A DNA stretch of 64,000 nucleotides. Source: Tillandsia leiboldiana. Taxonomy: Eukaryota > Streptophyta > Magnoliopsida > Poales > Bromeliaceae. The DNA is taken from NCBI GenBank assembly GCA_029204045.2, contig CM055075.1, forward strand, positions 26,723,273-26,787,272. The letters run 5' to 3'. Below are positions 55,668-64,000 of this stretch, piece after piece. Numbering within the stretch: the stretch's first letter is position 1; every line of letters begins with the position of its first letter. Position numbers and translations under genes: made by a program. The notes below the pieces were generated by a model. That model saw only the letters and a program-made list of their open reading frames with translations. It had not been told where the DNA came from and did no database searches.

Positions 55668-58600
55668 ATGGCGGCGGCGCCGGAGCTGAAGCGGCTGTCG
55701 GAGAGCCGGGACCTGACGCGCATCGAGCGCATCGGCGCGCACTCGCACATCCGGGGGCTGGGGCTGGACGCGTCGCTGGAGGCCCGCGCGGTGTCGGAGG
55801 GCATGGTGGGGCAGCTCCCCGCCCGGCGCGCCGCCGGCCTCCTCCTGCGGCTGATCCGCGAGGGCCGCATCGCCGGCCGCGCAGTCCTCCTCGCCGGCCA
55901 GCCCGGCACCGGCAAGACCGCCGTCGCCATGGGCCTCGCCAAGTCCCTCGGCCCCGACACCCCCTTCGCCATCCTCTCCGCCTCCGAGCTCTTCTCCCTC
56001 GACCTCTCCCGCACCGAGGCCCTAACCCAGGCCTTCCGCCGCTCCGTCGGCGTTCGCATCAAGGAGGAGGCCGAGGTCATCGAGGGCGAGGTCGTCGAGA
56101 TCGCCATCGACCGCCCCGCCTCCTCCTCCTCCGCCTCCGCCTCCTCCCCTAACCCCAACACCAACACCAACACCAACCCCTCCTCCTCCTCCAACCCCAA
56201 CCCCCACCCCTTTTCCTCCTCCTCCTCCTCCGCATCCCTACCCCCGTCGGCCTCCTCCAAGACCGGGCGCCTCACCCTCAAGACCACCGACATGGAGACC
56301 GTCTACGAGCTTGGCGGCAAGATGATCGAGGCGCTCGCCAGGGAGAAGGTGCAGAGCGGCGACGTCATCGCCCTCGACAAGGCCTCCGGCAAGGTCACCA
56401 AGCTCGGCCGCTCCGTCGGGCGCTCCCGCGACTACGACGCCGTCGGCCCCCACACCAAGTTCGTCCGCTGCCCCGAGGGCGAGCTGCAGAAGAGGAAGGA
56501 GGTCGTGCACTGCGTCACCCTCCACGAGATCGACGTCATCAACAGCAGGTCTCCTTCCCCCTTCTTCGCCTGCAAAATCGTTTTTTTTTTTTTTTTTTAC
56601 TTAGATGTAGTTCTAGGGTTTAGCTTGATTGCTGTCGATTATCGGGTAACCAAAAACAAAGTTGGATCAGTAGTAGTGGGCATGGAAGTAGAGTTAGACA
56701 AAAGCTGATATAAAGAATTGGGAATACATCAAGTATAATCCCTTCTCCGTCCGCAAAATTGTTTTTTTTTTTAATCTACTTGTTTATTAGAATTTATGTT
56801 ATTTATTGTTGGTTCTATTTAGAAATTGAAATTGGCATTGTTATTTGCTACACTTTGAATGATGTAGTTCTAGGGTTTAGCTTGTTTGCTGACGAGTATC
56901 AGCTAACCAAAAACAAAGTTGGATCAATAGTGGTGGATATAGAAGTAGAGTTAGCCAAAAGCTGATATAGAGAATTGAGAATACATCAAGTGTAATTGAT
57001 TCTTTGGTGCTTGTTTTAGCCTCTAACAGTGGGTGGTGATTAAGTACAAAATCATTTGTAATGGCAAAAGTTAAATAAAAGCAGTGAATGGAATGGGCAA
57101 GAAGTATCCAGTATCATGGTTTTGATTAGTTGGTAGAACAAGGATTAAGTGCGGAGGAATCACTGAGGGTTTATAGTTGGGTTTGGCAGAACTTATGTAA
57201 ACTTGGAAGTCTCGGCCCTGGCTTGAAGTTAGCTGGAAATTTAGTCAAATTTGAGGATTTATGATCTAAACTCTGCTTTTGGATTAGTGTCCTAATATTG
57301 TAAGAAGCAGATGGTTAATGCATGTAATCAGTGCTTCTGAAACTTGGTCTCCATGGAAATTGTTTAAAATCAATCTGGGATATTGGGTTTAATCTACTAT
57401 GAGGTTGAGTTTTAAATCCTCTTTCGTAGCGTATTTGAGTCAGTTTGGTTCAAATATGGTTCAATTAAGTTGGTTGTGTTATTGGGTCTGCTGCAATTCA
57501 ATGGTTAATTACCTTAAGTCAGATGGAATTTGGGCTAATAAAAGTTATCTTGTCTATCTTGTTGGAGAATATTGTTTTTAAATCAAATTCCTTATGGAGT
57601 TGTTTGGTCTTTTAAATAGAAAAGGAACGTAAACAGTTTGGCTAGTATTGGCTTTAGGAGTCCTTTTCGGAATAAATTTAAGTCTGGGAAGATGATTTGG
57701 GATAGGAAAAAAGAGGTATGAGCTACATGTCTCTCTTTTAGAAGAGTCTTTCAGTATGAAAAATCAGTCCAGGTGGAAAATATATGGTACCTGTATCAAA
57801 CAGATTGCTAGTACCACCCAATCTTTATCTCAACTTAGTTTAGAATGCTAATTTGATTGCAGTGGAACTTGAATTTGATCTTAATCGCTGTGAAATTTTA
57901 CTGAAGAACTGCTTTATCTAACAAAATCTCCCATTCAATTTACTTGTAACTAAAATCACAGAAATCAGAGTTTAGAGGGTCTCAATTGAAAGAAGTTCAA
58001 GGCCTATTTCACAATGGCCTATAGTTCAGGGGGCTCCATACATATTTAATTTATGTACGAGTTTGTTAAGAAACAGTTGATAATTTAATAATTCAATTCA
58101 CTTGGGTTTTAGGAAAATGTTGGGTCTGATAAAACCAAGTAAAGAGGCCGATCAGGTTGGACAGGGATCAACGCCAACCAGCCAGTCCAATTCTTATCCT
58201 TGCTGGAGACAGCTACTACAAGAAATGGATGACATAAGTCTTCATTTCTTGACAGCTACTACAAGCAATGGAACCTTTGAAATATATACAATCATGATGA
58301 AGCATATATGTGATTCTTGGTCGTGCACTGTTGGATGTGGAATCTTGCTTTAAAATCTACTATGAGTATGGGAAGAATATAAAATTTTGGTTTACTTCTT
58401 TACAGTATCTTGATACCAGTGAAGTGGCAAATGCATTCTGGTTAAAATCGTCCACACAAGGTTAATCTTCAATTTAGAGGTTGTGCAGGATTGTTTCCGA
58501 GCCCATTCTAACCAGCTACTAGTCAGTGCTAATAGCTGACCCTTATCAACTCTTTAATCTGCTTGATTTGGTCAGCAAGATGGCAAATTGATAAACGGGA

Positions 58601-59984
58601 AGTGTAAAGTAAACTATATTACTTTCTCTGCTTAGGTTGATATACTATGGGTCGGCGAAGGTTTGTTTTGGGTTTCTTTGTAGGAGTACCGTTTTGAAAA
58701 ACTGTTCTGATCTAGCAGGATATACAGATCAATTGTATAAGAAAAAGAAAACAAATTATTGTTTTGATAGTTTTCGTGGGCATAGGCAATACAATTTATG
58801 TGGCCTTAATCCTAAAATGACTGGAATAGTTAGTAGATCATATTTTTAACCAACCTTTTTAACAAGGTGCTATACAGAGGTGGATTAAACTGGTGGTGTT
58901 GGTTGCTTAAAGAGTGTTTGTATGGACAATTCCTAATTCACCCTACATTATTGGATATTGCTAATAAATTGTTGCTGCCACTTTTGAATCTAAGAGACCC
59001 TGAGAAAACCGAATCCAAAACAAGTTGCCTCTTGTTTGCAGCTGTATTTTATGATAAGCCTGGAATCATGTTCTATGATTTACAGATATAGCAATAAGGT
59101 ATCACCAGATGTTACTACTGTGATAATTTCCGGATATCTGTTTTGACATCCAAAATTTTGATATTATTTTGGTGCCAATATTGTTGAAGGAATTTCTGGT
59201 GATTTCGATCACAAACACCTTGGTATAACAGTTGATAGTAATTTAATTTCTTTCGATAACATTAAGAAGTTAGGCTATTTACTCTCAAACACCTTGATTA
59301 AGTCTTACGTTCATTTCTGTTGATTACCCACCGTCCAGAACACAGGGCTTTCTCGCACTCTTCACTGGCGACACTGGCGAGATCCGAGCAGAAGTGAGGG
59401 AGCAGATCGACACGAAAGTGGCAGAGTGGCGGGAGGAAGGCAAAGCGGAGATAATCCCCGGCGTCCTCTTCATCGACGAGGTTCACATGCTCGACATCGA
59501 GTGCTTCTCCTTCCTCAACCGCGCCCTCGAGAATGAGATGGCACCAATCCTGGTCATCGCCACCAATCGCGGCATCACCAAGATCCGCGGCACGAACTAC
59601 AAGTCCCCCCACGGCATCCCCCCCGACTTCCTCGACCGTTTACTAATAGTAAATACCCAACCATACTCAGAAGAGGAGATCAGGCAGATTCTAGATATTA
59701 GGTGCGACGAAGAGGAGGTGGAGATGTCTAAAGACGCCAAGGCTTTGTTGACGAAGATCGGGGTCGAGACCTCATTGAGGTATGCGATCCATCTGATCAC
59801 AGCCGCCGCATTGGCGTGCCAGAAACGTAAGGGTAAGGTGGTAGAGATGGAGGACATAAGCCGGGTATACCTGCTGTTCCTGGATGTCAAGAGGTCGACG
59901 CAGTATTTGATGGAGTATCAGAGCCAGTACATGTTCAACGAGGTGCCACAAGACGGAGACGACGCGGAAGCTATGCAATCTTAA
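55668..59984 (+). CDS. RUVBL2: RuvB-like 2 AAA+ ATPase/helicase (Reptin, TIP49b)
   Basis: Two exons, 55668-56548 and 59339-59984, join in phase 2 across a 2,790-bp intron to give 508 residues. RuvBL2 pairs with RuvBL1 in hexameric rings that serve INO80/SWR1-type chromatin remodellers and the R2TP co-chaperone. Visible motifs are Walker A GQPGTGKT (77-84), domain II with GKVTKLGRSVGRSRDYDA and GELQKRKEVVH, DVINSRTQGFLALFTGDTGE at the exon joint, Walker B VLFIDEVHM (D340, E341), sensor 1 ATNRG (about 368-372) and the sensor 2 region SLRYAIHL. The start at 55668 has a good context (ccatggc) and begins the conserved PELKRLSESRDLTRIERIGAHSHI. The protein exceeds the usual ~465-475 residues because of a Ser/Pro/Asn-rich stretch at about 151-198. 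Exon 1 is very GC-rich. Confidence 0.95.
56562..56997 (+). repeat. Tandem duplication in the RUVBL2 intron
   Basis: Blocks atgtagttctagggtttagc, ccaaaaacaaagttggatca and aagctgatata occur at 56605-56715 and again at 56862-56970. The gcaaaatcg/gcaaaattg + T-run block at 56572 recurs at 56753. The second unit is longer by about 75 bp. Confidence 0.85.
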
Positions 59985-62118
59985 TGACTCTGATGGGAAG
60001 GGATCTTCTTGATGGGAACTTGGTTTCTTGGGTATACAATCATAACTGGGGTGCTTTTCTCTTGTTCATCTTGATAACATTTATCTATTAGATCCTTAAA
60101 ACGCTGTGATAAGTATAGCTGTAATTTATTTTCTTTTCAACATTAGGATTTGTGGGTAAAATTAGCAGCTGAGTGTGCTCTGTTTTTATAATTTTTTACC
60201 TGCAATTCGACTCTCGTGGGGTGTTGAGTTTTAACTTATTTTATGCAATTTTGCTGAAGGATACTTTTCTCTCTGCCTTTTTTTTTTTAAAAAAAAAAAA
60301 AAAATTAATTTCTTTTCAATTTTCATCAGGTATTGGTATGTGGAACTGGGCTGGATCAATCTTTGTTTGTGTCTATATTTGATGATTCTGCATTATCCTT
60401 CATAACTACTGTTTGGAAGGTGATGATAAAACGCATTTATGAATGATAGATCCATGAGCGGCTCTCTCAACTCTCAAATATATTCCCTTCCACTCAGTTT
60501 AAGATTCTAACTCTTTACCCAATATTCAATCTATGCACTCTTATTAATCCTTTGGGGGTCTATGTGGCAGGTTTTTATTTTATTTTATTTTATTTTATTT
60601 TATATCTTATGGGCGTAGAATCCGTCCGTCAGTATTTCCTACTCCTTTCTTTTTATTAGTTTTTTTTGTTTTTCTTTTCATGGTTGGACCGATTTGCTTC
60701 GTTCATTTGGTCTGTGTCATCAGGGCTGAAGGATGTGCAGTTGCGCATATAGTTGCAAGGGAGTGTCGCGAAAGGCCCATCTGGGTCTTCTTGTGCCCTA
60801 AAGCAGGAAAGGAGGTTGCTCTTTCTTGCCCCTCGGCGATGGATCTGGCGAAATTGGAAGCAAGAGACCGTGAAATAATGCGCAGTCTCTTTTCTTCATT
60901 TTTTTTTGACACAGATCAAATTAATTTTGATTTTCTCATTCTTACTGTTAAACCGTTTTCAACTCTTCTTTCTTGACTCCCTTTTACATCGGGGCGAAAA
61001 CTGATAATAGAATAGAATCCCGTCAATCTTTCGAAAGGAAAGTGTATGGGAGTGAAATGGAACTGGCGATACACCGAATCGTTAATAATAATAGTAATAG
61101 AGAGATGATAGCGCAGAAAAAAAAGACGGGCATTGAGATTACTTATTTTCTTGTAAGAGCAAAGGGCGGTAGCTAAGCGCTAAAAATTTATGTGCTATCT
61201 GCTTAACACATGCTGATTTAAGAGCGAAAGAAAGAGTGCTCCAGACGAAAAATTGGTCTAGTGCATCACGGTTATTTCTTTCCTTCTGGGAGTTTTCGTT
61301 ATCGACGTTTCGTTCCTATCTACTGTTACACCTCCAGACAAAAAAAATAGATCTGATTCATTATTTCTTCTAGTCCCTACGTGGCTTCACCGCTTCGATT
61401 TTGTCTCCCTATTGATGCTAAAGAATTATTCTGTTTTTTTTTTTCTCTATATAAATGCCTATATATTAAGACATTTATTGTCGTTTATTCTATTGCTAGG
61501 GTCATTTGGTCTTGTAAAATTTTTTTTGATTCCACTTGGCTACAACAATTTCTGTGATTACACTGATTTCATTAGTCTGATTACACTTGAATGCAATCGT
61601 TTTTCTTATTTTACTAGTTTGTTTACTTTGAATTATATATCCTATATATTTTTTTAAAAAATAATATTATTTTTTTTATTCAGAATTTTTTTAGCTTCAT
61701 TGATCGTTCTGTAACCATTAGACTCTAAATTTATAAGGTGTCATATTTATAAAGAATTTTTGTTTGTTTCTCCTCCTTTATGCGATTTGAATATATAAAA
61801 AATAATTTTTTTTTTTGAAGAATTAACCTACACAAATATATAAATAATTTTACTATTAATTATTATATAAAAATAATAATAATAAGCATACTAATTAATT
61901 TTATAAAATATTATTTATATTCTTTACGATAAAATAAAATATTTATTTATGCGTAGATTATTAAACTCAGTCAATGTCGCTCTATTCGAGGGTATAGGAG
62001 GGCACCAGCAATATTGATGAAATACTATAAATAATTTTAAAAAATACATTATTTGAAACTTTTAAAATTATTTTTTTTACACCAATAAAAAGTAAAAAAA
62101 AATAATTATTTTAAGAGA
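59985..62118. other. RUVBL2 3' flank and AT-rich spacer
   Basis: The 3' UTR is presumed to lie at the left. Further on are T/A runs (60280-60305), a ttta repeat near 60580, and a patch at about 60715-61340 of more balanced base composition that may be organelle-derived (see findings). No gene was supported. Confidence 0.45.
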
Positions 62119-62137
62119 TACTCTCTTGCTAAACGGT

Positions 62138-62449
62138 TAATGCTACTTGTACACTCTAAGTGGGATGTATATTTTACACTTTAATTTAGCATTACATTAT
62201 CGGTAATTTCAAATGCATTAATGCAACATCAGCAGTAATCTCGTTCAGAAATACAACATGTCGGAATATATTGAAATACTCAGTAATCTTACATAATCCG
62301 ATCCAAACGCCCCCCAAGGAGATGTATATTTTACGCTTTATTCATCTAAAAGGGTTGAGTGAATTTTACCGGTCACTACGAAATGACCGATAAATTAGTC
62401 CCCAACTTAGGATGGAGTGGAATATGTGATATACACCCCATTTTATCAT
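62138..62449. mobile_element. Possible diverged MITE related to the Mutator-like family
   Basis: It begins taatgctacttgtacac and ends gatatacacccc.ttttatca, resembling the ends of the five-copy family, but is longer and has a different interior. The flanks agatactctcttgctaaa (left) and agatactctcttactaaa (right) repeat over about 18 bp. This could be a long duplication or an internal repeat. Confidence 0.4.
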
Positions 62450-62518
62450 AGATACTCTCTTACTAAAAACAGCAGTAAGAAAAAGTATACATAAAATTAG
62501 AGTAGTATAATATAAGAT

Positions 62519-62690
62519 GAGTAATGCTACATGTACACTCCGAAGGGGTGTACATCCTACACCTTCACTCTTTTAATAGTGTCGATATTTTTTACGGGTC
62601 ACATCAAGTGACCACTCATCACACCCCTACCCTTAGATGGGTGAGGGTGTGAGATGTACACCCCTTACAGGTGTACAAGTAGCATTTTCC
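62519..62690. mobile_element. Mutator-like MITE, copy 5
   Basis: It starts gagtaatgctacatgtacac and ends gtgtacaagtagcattttcc. A perfect 9-bp duplication atataagat is at 62510-62518 and 62691-62699. The interior closely matches copy 4. Confidence 0.88.
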
Positions 62691-62699
62691 ATATAAGAT

Positions 62700-64000
62700 A
62701 TATTGTTTATCACAAAATAGATAAATCTTAGCCGAAATTTAAGGAGATGGGCCCACCAAATTACTAAACAAAAATTATGCTGTGTACCAAAAAGCTGGTT
62801 CTTTGAATCTTTTCACTTCTTTTTATGCACCATTACTGCATGGTCGATCCTCTTCATAAAAGCTGAGCCAATATCTATTAAAATTTCCATATATTTTAAT
62901 TCTCCAATATTAATATATTTAAAATTATTATAATTAAATTTTATAATATAATATAATTATATTTATTAAATATTAATGCTAATACAACGTCTTAGTTATT
63001 AGCGCATCAAGAATTAAAATACTGATATATCAACAAAATGGTAGTAGTATATTATTAATATTTAATCAATTATTGATTTATAAGATTTGTTTGTAATATT
63101 TTTAAAATTTAAATCAGAAATTATAATAAAATTTGAAAATGAAATTAAACTTCTCCCGCTCTATGGTCTGATTAATGACTCACGTGTTTTACTCGTACCT
63201 GGGCTTTTCATTTCCAAAGGTGAAAACCAAAAAATAATAGTTAACTACTACTATGAAGTTAATTAAAACTCTAGGTGAAAAATAAAAAATTAATTTTATA
63301 TAATTTTTTATAAATATATTGAAGAATAATATATATATTTTTGTGAAATTTAATTTTTTATATTTATTTTTTTAAAAGTTCTAAGTTGGTTATATATATC
63401 TTTTCTGTCTAAAAAAATTATAGTTAATCGTAGATTAAATAATTAATTTTAGTTAGTGAGTGAGATAAATTTATCTTTTTAACTTAACTATAGATATACT
63501 TTTTAACAGTTAAAATTTTTAAAAAGATATATTTGCAAGGACAAAATTAATATTTTACTTATATTCTGTTAAAAAATAAATAGTAAACTAATGGTAACAA
63601 ATCAGTGGAATACATATGAATAATTTAAATTTTTTTGAAAAAATAAATATAAAAAAATAAATTTTGTAGGATATATCTGCTATACGAAACTGTATAAAAT
63701 TAATCTAAAAATTTAAAATAAATTTATAGAATTATTTTTCTTTGTTGTGCCCTTTTCTTGTTCGAGACAAAGTTCCAATTAGGAATGTCAATTGGTCGGA
63801 TTTTTGAATGGATTTTTAAAAATCCGAATCCCGTAATTAAATTCAAAATTCAAATCTAAATTCGAATCCCACCAAGTCTTATTGAAAACTTGGAATCTAA
63901 ATTTGAATACAAAATAATTATTTTTACTTTACCATATTTCAAAACATATTATATTAAAATCTAAATTTTTAATTAAAATATAAATTTAAATATAACATCA
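62700..64000. other. AT-rich spacer without a gene
   Basis: It includes the third copy of the AT-rich dispersed repeat (63431-63668). No coding signal was seen up to the right edge. Confidence 0.55.
63431..63668 (+). repeat. Dispersed AT-rich repeat, second direct copy
   Basis: It matches 3402-3633 block by block: tagattaaat, gtgagtgag/gtgagtgaa, aaatttatcttttt, tatattctgttaaaaaataaa. It lies about 60 kb away in the same orientation. Confidence 0.6.

Noticed and set aside
55619..56293. 224-codon minus-strand frame under RUVBL2 exon 1
   Set aside because: It is an antisense shadow of a very GC-rich exon.
60680..60976. 98-codon open frame
   Set aside because: No family is recognised and it falls in the patch suspected to be organelle-derived; there is no promoter or splice context.

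Overview
This is plant nuclear DNA, most likely from a monocot. The evidence is spliced genes with GT-AG introns, GC-rich first exons beside AT-rich introns and spacers, GA/CT tracts in 5' leaders, and plant-type transposons: large-LTR Ty3/gypsy elements, a plant LINE, TRIMs, and CACTA, Mutator-like, Tourist-like and hAT-like MITEs. The intronless UPF0496 gene resembles the rice-type members. A commelinid such as pineapple would fit, but the species is a guess.

Layout. (1) 1-1400: the first three exons, on the minus strand, of a UDP-rhamnose/UDP-galactose transporter (URGT) gene that runs off the left edge. (2) 1.4-12.5 kb: AT-rich spacer with MITEs, a TRIM, a ~0.6 kb tandem duplication and a 4.5 kb 5'-truncated LINE (minus strand). 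(3) 12.5-36.2 kb: five LTR-type elements nested inside one another. The target duplication of every level can be read: E0 (solo LTR, minus, ctttg), E1 (solo LTR, plus, gctaa), E2 (solo LTR, plus, ccgcg), E3 (two-LTR Ty3/gypsy element, minus, ttacc), and E4 (solo LTR, minus, ccctt) inside one LTR of E3. The nest sits in a ~0.5 kb inverted repeat. (4) 36.2-51.2 kb: an intronless UPF0496 (DUF677) gene at 39226-40383 among MITEs and TRIM remnants. (5) 51.4-60 kb: two intact genes in tandem on the plus strand. The first is an AFR-type SAP30/Sin3-binding protein (six coding exons, 218 residues). The second is a RuvB-like 2 (RUVBL2/Reptin) helicase (two exons, 508 residues). (6) 60-64 kb: AT-rich spacer with one or two MITEs and a possible organelle-derived patch.

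The host genes are unrelated housekeeping functions: Golgi nucleotide-sugar transport, a membrane-associated DUF677 protein, a histone-deacetylase-complex subunit, and an AAA+ ATPase of chromatin remodelling and R2TP complexes. AFR and RUVBL2 both act on chromatin, but plant neighbours need not be co-regulated and nothing here shows that they are. The strongest observations are the fully resolved five-level nest, the contrast in E3 between nearly identical LTRs and a badly deleted coding region, the satellite-like arrays inside these LTRs, and a MITE family with five copies and 9-bp target duplications. I found no tRNA, rRNA, CRISPR or bacterial-type system. All comparisons were made by eye.
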